Assembly (NCBI GenBank): GCA_963811605.1
Contig: CAWESA010000022.1
Location: 124,001-188,000, forward strand
Source: CAVQLX01 sp963811605
GTDB taxonomy: Bacteria > Desulfobacterota > Binatia > DP-6
Length of the DNA stretch: 64,000 bases
Reading direction: 5' to 3'
Each line of letters opens with the position of its first letter. Position 1 is the stretch's first letter. Below the pieces are notes generated by a model. That model was not told the origin of the DNA and made no database searches. It worked only from the letters and a program-made list of their open reading frames with translations. This document shows positions 16,295 to 24,804 of this stretch, piece by piece. Made by a program: the position numbers and the translations under genes.

Positions 16295-17506
16295 TCAGGA
16301 GATCGCCCCGCTCTCCTTCAGGGACGCCAGCTGCTCCCAGGTCATCCCGAGGGAGAGCAGCACCTCCTCGGTATGCTGGCCGCAGTCGGGCGCCGGTCGC
16401 AGCTGCGGTGACGTCTCGTCGAATTGCACCGGGCTGGCGACGAGCGTGAACGACGTCCCGTCGCCGCGGTCGACCGTGGGCAGGTAGCCGTTGGCGACCG
16501 CCTGGGCATCGTCGCTCACCTCGCGCGCGCTTTGCATCGGCGCCCACACCCCCGCGACCGATGCGAGCGCCTCCCGCCACTCGGCGAGCGTGCGCGAGGC
16601 GAACGTGCGCTCCAGCTCGGCGACGCACTCCTGGCGGTTCATGAAGCGCGCCATCCCGCTGTCGAAGCGCGCGTCGCCCACCATGTCGTCGCGGCCGATG
16701 TGGCGGCAGAGGTCGGCCCAGAACCGGTCGGGCTGGAGCATGTTGAGGAAGAGCCAGCGCCCATCCTGCGTGCGGTAGCTGTTGACGATCGGATTGGGCG
16801 CCTCGGTCCGCGTGAACACCGGCATCTCCTGGTCGGTGAGCCGGGTCATCACGATGTCGGGCGCGAGGATCCACATCGCCGTGCCGAGGAGCGAGACGTC
16901 CACCACCGATGGGGTGCCCGTGCGCTCGCGCCGGAAGAGCGCGCCCGCGATGCCTCCGGCCACGGTCATGCCGCCCGCCGAGTCGCCGAAGGCGGCGCGC
17001 TGCATGATCGGCGCGGGAGCGCCCGGCGGGGTGAGCGCGTGGGCGATCCCGCCGCGCGACCAGAAGGACGCGGCGTCGTAGCCGCCCCTCTCGGCGTCCG
17101 GACCGTGCGCGCCATGGCCGTGGCCCCGCACGTAGATGATCTTCGGATTCACCGCGCGGATGTCGTCCACCTCGATGCGCAGCTTGCGCCGCGCCGCGGG
17201 CAGGAAGTTGGTGAGGAAGACGTCGGCGGTGCGCACCAGCTCGAGCAGCGTGTCGCGACCGGCGGGGTTGCCGATGTCGATGCCCACGCTGCGCTTCCCG
17301 CGGTTCGACTGCTCCATCATGAAGTTGACGCCACCGGTGTCCGGGAAGAAGCCGGATGTCATCAGGCCACGCTGCGGGTCGCCGGTGACCGGATGCTCGA
17401 TCTTGATGACGTCGGCACCCCAGTCGGCCAGCACCGCGCCGGCCGACGGCACGAACCACCACTGCGCGACCTCGACGACCCGCACCCCCGAGAGAACCTG
17501 CTCCAT
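16295..17506 (-). CDS. Family III CoA-transferase (CaiB/BaiF type)
   Basis: Moves CoA between acyl donors and acceptors. It is 403 residues, normal length. Recognisable parts are the start LSGVRVVEVAQWWFVPSAGAVLADWGADVIKIEHP, SNRGKRSVGIDI, LTNFLPAARRKLRI, the catalytic Asp region GGYDAASFWSRGG, and QRAAFGDSAGGMTVAGGIAGALF. TGGTAG lies exactly nine bases before the ATG and may be a -10 box for a leaderless message. It is monocistronic and convergent with the methyltransferase, divergent from the SCP2 protein. The acyl group handled is unknown; an acid activated by the window's acyl-CoA enzymes is plausible. Confidence 0.9.
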   Translation of the reverse strand: MEQVLSGVRVVEVAQWWFVPSAGAVLADWGADVIKIEHPVTGDPQRGLMTSGFFPDTGGVNFMMEQSNRGKRSVGIDIGNPAGRDTLLELVRTADVFLTNFLPAARRKLRIEVDDIRAVNPKIIYVRGHGHGAHGPDAERGGYDAASFWSRGGIAHALTPPGAPAPIMQRAAFGDSAGGMTVAGGIAGALFRRERTGTPSVVDVSLLGTAMWILAPDIVMTRLTDQEMPVFTRTEAPNPIVNSYRTQDGRWLFLNMLQPDRFWADLCRHIGRDDMVGDARFDSGMARFMNRQECVAELERTFASRTLAEWREALASVAGVWAPMQSAREVSDDAQAVANGYLPTVDRGDGTSFTLVASPVQFDETSPQLRPAPDCGQHTEEVLLSLGMTWEQLASLKESGAIS

Positions 17507-17558
17507 GCCGGGTCGCTACCACGGCCGGCTCGCGCGAGGCCAGAGGAGGCTCCCCTCG

Positions 17559-18512
17559 ATGGCCGTGTCCGTGCTAGGTCAGCCCGCGATGGCCACCACG
17601 CCTCGTCCGCTCTGGCGCCCGGCGCGTTTCTTCTTCATGCACCTCGGGACGCTGGTCTCGATCATCCTGTACTTCGTCCTGCTGCCGCAGGGGGTCGGGC
17701 GCGCCCTGTGGACCGCCCTGGCGACGCACACGCTCTACCTGCTGCTCGCCCGCTGGCAGGGCGAGCACAAGCAGTTCGACATCGGGCTGTGGCTGTACTT
17801 CGCCATCGGCGCGCTCGCGTCGGCGGCCGGCATCGACCCGGTGGTCACGCTCTACCAGTACCGCTCACCCGCGTTGCTCTTCGTCATGTTCGGTCTGGTG
17901 GCGCTGATCCCGCTCGTGCTCGGCCGCGAGCCGTTCACGGTGTGGTACGGCGTCCGTCAGACGCCGCGCTGGCAGCACGACACGCCCGCCTTCGCGTCCA
18001 TCAGCCGCGCCATGGCCGGGCTCTGGACGGTGCTGTTCTTCGCCGCCGCGGCGCTGTGCGCGTACCGCCCGTTCAATCTGCTCTACACCGCTCTCTATCC
18101 GAATCTGCTGATCCTGCTCGGAGGCGTACCGGCCAACCGCTGGTTCCCGCCGCTGTGGATGAAGCTGTTCCCGCCCGCGATGCCCGACCGCGCCGAGCCG
18201 CTGATCATGGGCATGCCCCTGGTCTTCGACCCGGCGGCGGCCGCCGACGCGCGTGCGCTGATCCAGTTCCGCGTCAGTGGCGACGCACCCGGCGACTACT
18301 ATCTCCGCATCGATCGTGGCCGCTGCGAGAGCTTCGAGGGCACCGCCGAAGGCGCCGACATGACCGTGCACACGCCGGACCACGTGTGGGTGGGCATCAT
18401 CCGCGGCACGCTCGACGGCGCGCAGGCGCTGATGGAGCGTCGCTATGCCGTCGAGGGCGACTTCCAGCTGCTGGCGAAGCTGAACCAGTGGTTCCGCACC
18501 GGGAGCAGCTGA
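17559..18512 (+). CDS. Membrane protein with C-terminal SCP2 sterol-carrier-like domain
   Basis: 317 residues. The first two-thirds are hydrophobic with four to five membrane segments (for example FMHLGTLVSIILYFVLLPQG, LLFVMFGLVALIPLVL, GLWTVLFFAAAALCAY). The last about 110 residues form an SCP2-like lipid-binding domain: IQFRVSGDAPGDYYLRIDRG, then ADMTVHTPDHVWVGIIRGTL and ALMERRYAVEGDFQLLAKL. ATG 17559 has GAGGAGG eight bases upstream and is preferred; ATG 17589 is the alternative, with a TGCTAG box 11 bases before it. Such proteins may bind or move lipids or sterols at the inner membrane. Function is inferred only from the fold. Confidence 0.8.
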   Translation: MAVSVLGQPAMATTPRPLWRPARFFFMHLGTLVSIILYFVLLPQGVGRALWTALATHTLYLLLARWQGEHKQFDIGLWLYFAIGALASAAGIDPVVTLYQYRSPALLFVMFGLVALIPLVLGREPFTVWYGVRQTPRWQHDTPAFASISRAMAGLWTVLFFAAAALCAYRPFNLLYTALYPNLLILLGGVPANRWFPPLWMKLFPPAMPDRAEPLIMGMPLVFDPAAAADARALIQFRVSGDAPGDYYLRIDRGRCESFEGTAEGADMTVHTPDHVWVGIIRGTLDGAQALMERRYAVEGDFQLLAKLNQWFRTGSS

Positions 18513-18624
18513 GCCGCTCCGGGTCGTCGGCGTCCTGGCCGCCGCCTCGACTCACCGTCTCGGGGCACCCGCGCCAGGCGGTGCGGGCACCGGGGCGATG
18601 GGCACGCGGCGCTCGCTGGAGCGG

Positions 18625-19050
18625 TCAGTGGCCATTGCGAGCGACCACCGCCACGCCGACGGCCAGTAGCAGGCAGAGTGGCGAGTAGACGAAGGTGTCC
18701 AGTGTGGCGAACCGGCTGCCGCGCATCCGCTTGAAGAAGCCGACGTACCTGAACTCCCCCACCGCTCGGCCGAGCAAGCCGAGGGCGAGTGCGTAAGACA
18801 ACCACCGGCGCGCGACCATGGGCAGGCCCGAGGGCAGCATGCCGGCGGTGGCCGCTACCAGGGCCGCGAACAACACCAAGACGACGCCGACCGCGACGGT
18901 GGACGTCGTCGAAGGAACGAACAAGGGCTTGCCGTCCACGGTGGGCACCGCGCCGGACTGGCCGGTCGCTGGCGTTGCGGCCAAGTGGAAGTGCCAGAGC
19001 CCGAGGACCACGAACACGGAGCACACGACGAGCGCGAGTACGTCGTTCAC
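18625..19050 (-). CDS. DUF3995 family small membrane protein
   Basis: A 141-residue protein with four hydrophobic segments: VLALVVCSVFVVLGLWHFHLA, VAVGVVLVLFAALVAATAGML, WLSYALALGLLGRAVGEFRYVGF, and the C-terminal SPLCLLLAVGVAVVARNGH. The order and the HFHLA and FRYVGFFK motifs match DUF3995. It starts with a GTG one base after the GrpB-remnant stop, so it is probably the surviving downstream gene of a former pair. Function unknown. Confidence 0.72.
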   Translation of the reverse strand: MNDVLALVVCSVFVVLGLWHFHLAATPATGQSGAVPTVDGKPLFVPSTTSTVAVGVVLVLFAALVAATAGMLPSGLPMVARRWLSYALALGLLGRAVGEFRYVGFFKRMRGSRFATLDTFVYSPLCLLLAVGVAVVARNGH

Positions 19051-19051
19051 G

Positions 19052-19346
19052 TCAGCGGTCCCGCGGCAGCCCGATCCGCCAGCGCCAGCTCGATGATGCG
19101 ACCGATGAACCCCGTCTTCGCATCCGCGTATGCCTGGCGCGACTCGAAGGTCGTCACGCCGTGGAGCGGTGCAAGGCTGCGCTTGAGATCCTCGTACTCG
19201 CCGACGATCTCGGGATGCTCGCGCAGGTAGTCCCGGAACGCCAGCGTCCGACGCTCCTCGGTGTCGCCTGCACGAACGACGTGGACGTGGGCGATCGACG
19301 ATTCGATCGTCGCGTAGCGGGACTCGCCATTGGGGCCCGCGGCAGC
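19052..19346 (-). pseudogene. GrpB family protein, truncated C-terminal remnant
   Basis: Reading the minus strand gives HVHVVRAGDTEERRTLAFRD, then YLREHPEIVGEYEDLKRSLA and YADAKTGFIGRIIELAL, which is the C-terminal third of a GrpB-family (nucleotidyltransferase-like) protein. An in-frame stop lies just before residue 1 of the fragment, there is no usable start codon, and the N-terminal domain with its HIGSTAVPG motif is absent. The remaining 35 bases to the SDR gene hold nothing. I read it as a deletion remnant. Confidence 0.65.
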
Positions 19347-19381
19347 TCACGGCTGCTACCAAGGGAGGAGCGCGCGTCCCG

Positions 19382-20251
19382 TCACGACGCCGCCGTGCCG
19401 AGCAGCCTCTTCACCTGCTCCTCGCTCAAGCCGATGCGGGACCAGCTCTCGATCGCCGCGGACTCCTCCCATGCCGAGCGGGGGCCGACCGTGATGCCGC
19501 CATCGACGGCCAGGAACTGGCCGGTGACGAAGCGGCTCAGGTCGCTCGCGAAGTAGGCCACCGCGTTCCCGATGTCCTCCGGCGAGCCGGCGATGCGGAT
19601 CGGTTGCCAGCCGTGCGCCCGTTCGCTGATGTCGCGGGCACGCCGGTCCGCGTCGGCGATGGACTCGCCCAGCGCGCGCCCGAAGATCGACGTCGGGATG
19701 AGCCCGGGACAGATCGCGTTCACCCGGATCCCGTCCTTGGCGAGCGCTGCTGCAGCGACGCGGGAGAGGTGGACGATCGCGCCCTTGGCAACCGAGTAGG
19801 CGAAGGGGCCGTACCCGGCCTGGAGGCCGGCGATGCTCGCCGTGTTCACGATCGATCCGCCGCCGCGGGCGACCATCGACGGGACGGCGTACTTCATGCC
19901 GAGGACGACGCTGTGCACCAGCAGCTTCTGGACGCCTTCGAAGATCGTGAGGTCGAAGGGATCGGATCCCAGCGGCTCGGCAGCCCCGGCGTTGTTGAAG
20001 ACCGTGTCGATGCCGCCGAAGCGCTCCACCACGCGATCGAAGGCCGCCGCCACCTCGTCCTCCGACGTGACGTCGCCGTGCACATAGAGCACCCGGTCGC
20101 CGAGCTCCCTCGCCAAGGCGAGCCCCTTCTCGTCCTGGACGTCGACGCAGGCGACCTCGGCGCCGGCGCGGTGCAGCACGTGTACCGTGCCGCGCCCGAT
20201 ACCACTGCAGCCGCCGGTGACGATCGCGACCTTTCCCTTGAGATCGATCAT
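19382..20251 (-). CDS. Short-chain dehydrogenase/reductase (SDR)
   Basis: A 289-residue NAD(P)-dependent oxidoreductase. Cofactor motif TGGCSGIGRG at about residues 12-21, DVTSEDEVAAAF, NNAG, catalytic Ser in NTASIAG, and catalytic YSVAK with Tyr/Lys. C-terminal VTGQFLAVDGGITVG is typical. The ATG at 20251 has AGGGAGG upstream. It is longer than most classical SDRs by a C-terminal tail of about 35 residues (SAWEESAAIESWSRIGLSEE). The tail and the DVQDEKG cofactor loop suggest NAD preference. Substrate unknown. Confidence 0.9.
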   Translation of the reverse strand: MIDLKGKVAIVTGGCSGIGRGTVHVLHRAGAEVACVDVQDEKGLALARELGDRVLYVHGDVTSEDEVAAAFDRVVERFGGIDTVFNNAGAAEPLGSDPFDLTIFEGVQKLLVHSVVLGMKYAVPSMVARGGGSIVNTASIAGLQAGYGPFAYSVAKGAIVHLSRVAAAALAKDGIRVNAICPGLIPTSIFGRALGESIADADRRARDISERAHGWQPIRIAGSPEDIGNAVAYFASDLSRFVTGQFLAVDGGITVGPRSAWEESAAIESWSRIGLSEEQVKRLLGTAAS

Positions 20252-20367
20252 GCCTCGGACCTCCCTCTCGGCCTTGGCGGCGGAGCGGCCTCGGACAGCT
20301 CGCGGCCCCGTCGCGAGCGACCTTACAACGGCGCCCGCTGACCCGGAAGGGTTCGAGCGGCGCTCGG

Positions 20368-21258
20368 CTAGGGCGTCGACGGGGCGGGCGACGTCGGCAC
20401 CAGCGCCACCTGGCTCATGCCCTCGGCGATCAGGCAGTCGCCGGCCCACACCTGGGTCCGACCCACGGCGTAGCCGGCCCGGCTCACGGGGACCGACGTT
20501 CGCACCGTGAGCCAGTCGCCGTCGTGGGGCTCCTCGGGAGCGTAGAACCAGCAGTAGAGATCGAGCGAGGGCATCATCACGGGCCATTCCCCGTCGAGAT
20601 CCCGCCCGTTCGCGCGCATCGTGGCCGGGCCCACGAACGCATCGATGGCCATGACGGCCACGGCCGCGCGCACCGCCGGGTCGTCGCACCTCGTCGCCGG
20701 CCACTCCGAGCGGAGGTTCCAGGCGGCCGCGGCTTCTTCGGGCGGCACCGCCTCGGTCTCTGCCCGGTAGCCCACGCGCCGCATGAGCCGCCCGGGCTCG
20801 ACGCCGATCGCCACGAGGCGTTGCCAGACCGGCTGGGGTCGGACGAGCGGAGGAAGCGTTGCCAGCGCCTGCGACGAGAGCGGCGCCTCGCCGTCACGGC
20901 CGAAGGCGACGGAGAAGGTCGACAGCAGGCGGTCGCCGTCGACGAGCCGTGCTGCGAAGGTGTCGAGGTTGCGCCCCCTCCGCTCCGCCGCCAGCTCGAT
21001 CCCTACGGCGCGTCCCACCGGTGACGGGCGGTAGTAGCGTGAGAAGAGGCTCAAGGGCCTCGGATGCTCGGTCCGGGCGGAGGCCGCCACCAGCACCGCC
21101 CCGGCGAGGAAGCCGCCGAAGGCCCTGCCCGGGAATCCCTCCCAGGCGTCCGGGACCGTCAGGCTCCCGCCGTCCGCGTCGACTGCGCCCCGCAGTTCCG
21201 CCTCGTAGTCGAGCGGCGCGCCATCGGCCTGCAGTCCAGCGCGGGAGGAGGGGCTCAG
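20368..21258 (-). CDS. Thioesterase-like (TesB-type hot-dog) protein, probable CTG start
   Basis: A 296-residue double-hotdog acyl-CoA thioesterase family protein. FPGRAFGGFLAGAVLVAASA, SLFSRYYRPSPVGRAVGIEL, RRGRNLDTFAARLVDG and the C-terminal MPSLDLYCWFYAPEEP with WAGDCLIAEGMSQVAL are recognisable. No ATG, GTG or TTG occurs at a suitable place. A CTG at 21258 overlaps the stop of the GFA gene as CTGA and has GGGGAG nine bases upstream, a near-ideal ribosome binding site. I therefore propose a CTG start; the alternative is a start far inside the GFA gene. It likely hydrolyses an acyl-CoA. Confidence 0.72.
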   Translation of the reverse strand: MSPSSRAGLQADGAPLDYEAELRGAVDADGGSLTVPDAWEGFPGRAFGGFLAGAVLVAASARTEHPRPLSLFSRYYRPSPVGRAVGIELAAERRGRNLDTFAARLVDGDRLLSTFSVAFGRDGEAPLSSQALATLPPLVRPQPVWQRLVAIGVEPGRLMRRVGYRAETEAVPPEEAAAAWNLRSEWPATRCDDPAVRAAVAVMAIDAFVGPATMRANGRDLDGEWPVMMPSLDLYCWFYAPEEPHDGDWLTVRTSVPVSRAGYAVGRTQVWAGDCLIAEGMSQVALVPTSPAPSTP

Positions 21259-21602
21259 GAGAGCTTGCTCCCCTCGAGACGCGTCACGGGTATCGAGGCG
21301 GGATCGACGCCATCGAGACAGCGCACGTTGACGGACCACTGATGGGGCGCCGTACGAGGCCGGCGGAAGGGCAAGACGCCGCACACGGGACAGAAGTAGT
21401 CCTTCGCGGTCCGCGTGTGCCACCGGTAGAGGGAGGCATCATCGAGCGGGGTGAGGAGGCGGAAGTTCGAGGCGTCGACTCGATGCAGAAGCGCGCCTCG
21501 CTTCTTGCAGATCGAGCAGTCACAGACGCGAACGTGATCGAGCTCGAGGTCCGCTTCGAACCGAAGCTTTCCGCAATGGCAGCCGCCGCGATAGGTCTGC
21601 AT
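21255..21602 (-). CDS. GFA (glutathione-dependent formaldehyde-activating-like) family zinc protein
   Basis: A 115-residue protein with the family's zinc sites: GGCHCGKLRF (residues 7-16), CDCSICKKRGAL (about residues 28-39) and YFCPVCGVLPF (about residues 69-79). Members bind two zinc ions; most have no proven formaldehyde activity. It is translationally coupled to the downstream thioesterase by the four-base overlap. Twenty bases separate it from the glutathione transferase gene upstream, on the same strand, so the three may form an operon. Confidence 0.87.
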   Translation of the reverse strand: MQTYRGGCHCGKLRFEADLELDHVRVCDCSICKKRGALLHRVDASNFRLLTPLDDASLYRWHTRTAKDYFCPVCGVLPFRRPRTAPHQWSVNVRCLDGVDPASIPVTRLEGSKLS

Positions 21603-21621
21603 CCTGCCGCCTATCGGGCGG

Positions 21622-22266
21622 CTAGATGCCGAAGAAGCTCCGCTCCTCCGCGATCAGCGGTGCGAAGGAGGGTCGCTCGTGATGCGTCGCCACGTACTTC
21701 GAGAGCTTCGGCCAGCGCGCCGGGTCGACGCTCTCGCCGGCGTGAGCCAGGTTGACGAACATGCTCGCGACCGCGACGTCGCCGATCGTCAGGCGATCGC
21801 CCACCAGGTACGGGCTGCCACCCAGCTGCGCTTCGAGATAGTCGAGGCGCGGCGGCAGGTCCTGGTCGATCGCCTTCTGGATCGCCGCTTCGTCGGGCTC
21901 CTTGCCCATGAACCGCTTTCCGACGATGCGCGGGAAGAAGATGCGTGGCCCGATGATCTCGACCAGAGCCGTGTCGGCGTACTCCTCGAACCAGAGCGCG
22001 CGCGCGAAGTCGTAGGGGTCCTTCGGATAGAACGCCGGCTCCGGATGCAGGCGCTCGAGGTACTGGCAGATCACGGACGAGTCCGAGAACGCGCGCTCGC
22101 CGTCGCGCCACGCGGGGATCTTCCCGAGCGGGCTGATCTTGCGGTATTCCGGGTCGGGGTTGCCCGGCATGACCGGGTCGTGATCGTAGGACACGCCCTT
22201 CTCAGCGAGAACCACGCGGACCTTCCGCACGAACGGAGAGCCGTTGACGCCGTAGAGTGTGGGCAT
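21622..22266 (-). CDS. Glutathione S-transferase family protein
   Basis: A 214-residue protein with a thioredoxin-like N-terminal domain (LYGVNGSPFVRKVRVVLAEKGV, then PLGKIPAWRDGERAFSDSSVICQYLE, which holds the glutathione-binding Ser) and a helical C-terminal domain (LVGDRLTIGDVAVASMFVNL). It conjugates glutathione or a related thiol to electrophiles, or isomerises them. It appears to lead an operon with the GFA and thioesterase genes. TTGACT lies 29 bases before the ATG, the same geometry as at several other starts in the window. Confidence 0.9.
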   Translation of the reverse strand: MPTLYGVNGSPFVRKVRVVLAEKGVSYDHDPVMPGNPDPEYRKISPLGKIPAWRDGERAFSDSSVICQYLERLHPEPAFYPKDPYDFARALWFEEYADTALVEIIGPRIFFPRIVGKRFMGKEPDEAAIQKAIDQDLPPRLDYLEAQLGGSPYLVGDRLTIGDVAVASMFVNLAHAGESVDPARWPKLSKYVATHHERPSFAPLIAEERSFFGI

Positions 22267-22351
22267 GCATCCGCCTTGCGCGCGGTGCGCGACAGAGTCA
22301 AGCATCGCAGACCCCTGGTGAGGGGCGCCCGACGCGTGCTAACCACCCGGC

Positions 22352-23326
22352 ATGGACTTCGGGCTGCAGCTCGGATGGGTGGAGTTCGACCGCCTGCGCG
22401 ACCTGGCGCAGACGGCCGAGGGACTCGGCTTTCGCTCGGTGTACTTCCCCGACCATCTGCTCGCCGAGGGGCCGGAGAAGCAGGCCATGGGCGTGCCGGC
22501 GTTCGATCCGATGATGCAGGCGGCCGTCGTCGCCGGCGCCACGTCGAAGGTGCGGATCGGCCATCTCGTGCTGTGCAACCTCTTCCGCCATCCGGCGGTG
22601 ACGGCGCGCAGCCTGGCGACGCTCGACCAGATGTCCGGCGGACGCATGGTCGCGGGTCTCGGCTCGGGCTGGACGGAGACCGAGTTCCGGATGACGGGCA
22701 TCCCGTTCCCCGAGATCGGCCCGCGCCTGCGCATGCTCGACGAGGCGCTCACCTGTATCCGCGGGCTGTGGGGCGAGGCGCCCTTCAGCCACGAGGGCGA
22801 GTTCTACCGCTTCCGGGAGGCCAGCCTGGTGCCGCGTCCGGTGCAGGCGCGGCCACCGATCCTGCTCGGCGGCAGCGGCAAGGGTCTGCTGCGCATTGCC
22901 GCCCGTCACGCCGACGTGGTGAACATTGTCAGCGAGACCGGCCGCGCCGGCTACATCGCGATCGCCAACGCCATCAAGCTGAGCGACGACACGTTCCGGA
23001 AGAAGGTGGACTTCCTGCGCGCCGAGGCGGCGCGCGCCGGCCGCGCCGGCACCGCGATCCGCATGAGCGCGCTCATCTTCACCGCGCAGCTCACCGAATC
23101 GCGAGCCGAGGCGCAGGCCGCCGTCGAGGGCATGGCCGCGATGTTCGGCGTGCCTGCCGCGGCGCTGCTCGAGTCGCCGCTCTTCCTGGTGGGCACGCCG
23201 GAGGACTGCATTGCCGAGCTCAGGCGCCGCCGGCAGGCATGGGATCTGTCCGAGGTGGTGCTGTCGGGCACGACGGCGCCCGACGTGCTGGAGCGCTTCG
23301 GGCGCGAGGTTTTGCCGCACGTGTGA
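22352..23326 (+). CDS. LLM-class (F420-dependent type) oxidoreductase
   Basis: A 324-residue luciferase-like (beta/alpha)8 barrel: RDLAQTAEGLGFRSVYFPDHL, VRIGHLVLCNLFRHPAVTARSLATLDQMSGGRMVAGLGSGW (read in two parts, residues 70-110), and ARPPILLGGSGKGLLRIAARHADVVN. Members use coenzyme F420 or FMN, and the IGHLV...HP...LDQ..GGR pattern fits the F420 group. It stands alone. A TGCTAA box nine bases before the ATG may be a -10 element. The specific substrate is unknown. Confidence 0.88.
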   Translation: MDFGLQLGWVEFDRLRDLAQTAEGLGFRSVYFPDHLLAEGPEKQAMGVPAFDPMMQAAVVAGATSKVRIGHLVLCNLFRHPAVTARSLATLDQMSGGRMVAGLGSGWTETEFRMTGIPFPEIGPRLRMLDEALTCIRGLWGEAPFSHEGEFYRFREASLVPRPVQARPPILLGGSGKGLLRIAARHADVVNIVSETGRAGYIAIANAIKLSDDTFRKKVDFLRAEAARAGRAGTAIRMSALIFTAQLTESRAEAQAAVEGMAAMFGVPAAALLESPLFLVGTPEDCIAELRRRRQAWDLSEVVLSGTTAPDVLERFGREVLPHV

Positions 23327-23367
23327 GTGGTGGCGATGGCCGGCTCGATCAGTCGGTCGGGCAGGAA

Positions 23368-24468
23368 TCAGACCGCGGTGACGACCTCGCGCGCCAGCAG
23401 CCGGATGGTTTCCGGCGCCGCGCGATCGTGCAGGAAGAAGACGAACCCGCCGACTCCGAGCCGGGCGCGCTCCTCGATCCGTCGCAGGATCGCGTCGGGC
23501 GTGCCGCACCAGCCGCCGGCCTCGACGCCCCATCCGGGTGCGGGAAAGCGACGCAGGGCGGCGTCGCGCGCCGCGTCCACCTGATCGGCGCGCGCGACCA
23601 GCGCGAGCACCGCTTCCTCGGTCACCCGCAGCGATGCCGGATCGCGGCCGATGCGCGCGCACTCGGCGCGCAGCACGTCGAGCTTCCGCGGCAGCTCGGC
23701 CAGCGCGTACGTCGGACAGTTCCACACGTCGGCATGGCGCGCGACCAGCGGCAGCGTGCGACGCTCCCCGGCGCCGCCGACGTGGATCGGCGGGTGCGGG
23801 CGCTGGAGCGGACGAGGGAGGCTCGGTGCGGCGTCCAGCTGGTAGTGTCGCCCGGTGAAGGTCGGCGCGTCCTCGGTGAAGAGCAGCTTCAACACCCTGA
23901 GCGCCTCGTCGAGCCGCGCGGCGCGCTCCCGCTCGGACGGGAGCTCGAGGCCGAACTGCCGGTACTCCGGCGGGTAGGAGCCGCTGCCCAGCCCGAGATC
24001 GAGCCGGCCGCCGCTGGCATGGTCGAGTGTGACGGCCATCTTCGCCAGCAGGGCGGGATGACGGAAGCCGTTCGCCAGCACGAGGTGGCCCAGGCGGATG
24101 CGCTCGGTGGACGGGGCCAGCGCCGTTGCCGTCGTCCACGCCTCGAACGACGGAACCGCGGGCATCCCCGGCGGGTAGAGGTGGTCCATGAACCACACCG
24201 AGCGGATGCCCTCGCGGTCGGCCAGGCGCACGCGATCGCGCAGCTCGTCCCACGCGAAGCCCACCTGGGGCAGGTAGACGCCGACGTCGCTCCCGCCGCC
24301 CGGGGCGCGGGCTGGCGCCTCGGCCAGCGGCTTGCCCATGCTGATGCGATCCTCGACGGCGTAGCCGAGCCGCTCGTAGAAGGCGACCACGTCCTGGTTC
24401 GCGCCCTCGATCTGGAGATTGATCTTGGCGCAGCCGAGCTGGGCGAGGCGGACCTCGGCCTCGCGCAC
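23368..24468 (-). CDS. LLM-class oxidoreductase module, fused in origin to a GNAT domain
   Basis: This open frame has the last part of a GNAT acetyltransferase at residues 1-48 (KINLQIEGANQDVVAFYERL, then GYAVEDRISMGKPL), a Gly/Ala linker, and a full LLM barrel from about residue 61: GVYLPQVGFAWDELRDRVRL, SVWFMDHLYPPG, IRLGHLVLANGFRHPALLAKM, LDHASGGRLDLGLGSGSYPPE, HPPIHVGGAGERRTLPLVAR. The nominal start (24468) is internal to the GNAT fold; a plausible start for the LLM part alone is ATG 24339. The GNAT half continues upstream in another frame, so this is a two-domain gene split by an indel. Confidence 0.8.
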   Translation of the reverse strand: MREAEVRLAQLGCAKINLQIEGANQDVVAFYERLGYAVEDRISMGKPLAEAPARAPGGGSDVGVYLPQVGFAWDELRDRVRLADREGIRSVWFMDHLYPPGMPAVPSFEAWTTATALAPSTERIRLGHLVLANGFRHPALLAKMAVTLDHASGGRLDLGLGSGSYPPEYRQFGLELPSERERAARLDEALRVLKLLFTEDAPTFTGRHYQLDAAPSLPRPLQRPHPPIHVGGAGERRTLPLVARHADVWNCPTYALAELPRKLDVLRAECARIGRDPASLRVTEEAVLALVARADQVDAARDAALRRFPAPGWGVEAGGWCGTPDAILRRIEERARLGVGGFVFFLHDRAAPETIRLLAREVVTAV

Positions 24469-24742
24469 GAGCGCGCTCCCGATGCCGTGCCGCTCCCGGT
24501 CGGGAGCGACCGCGACGCGGTAGAGCCAGCCGCGGTGGCCGTCGTAGCCCGCGAGCGTCGTCCCGACGACCAGCGTCGTCGAGCGTGGCGACCAGGAAGA
24601 GCTCGCGCTGGCGGCGGCGGCGGCGCGCGAACACGGCCTCGGGCGCGCGCCAGCGCGAGTCGTCGTGGAAGACGCGCCGCCAGAGTGCCGCCACCACGGC
24701 GGCGTCGTCGGGATGGAACTCGCGAATACGCAGGCCTGTCAC
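24469..24742 (-). pseudogene. GNAT acetyltransferase N-terminal half, frameshifted from the LLM module
   Basis: GTG 24742 begins TGLRIREFHPDDAAVVAALW, a GNAT N-terminus, and stays in frame to about ELFLVATLDD. The continuation VVGTTLAGYDGHRGWLYRVA with the acetyl-CoA motif VAPDRERHGIGSALV lies in the next frame, entered at about 24565-24575. One extra base in the CGACGACG stretch explains it. Repaired, the gene would encode one GNAT-LLM chain of about 455 residues with no stop between domains. Confidence 0.7.
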
Positions 24743-24804
24743 GATCGTGCGCGCCCCGCGCGCCGCAGCGCCCTCGCGTTTCCGGTCGGCCGGGCCGTGC
24801 GCCG

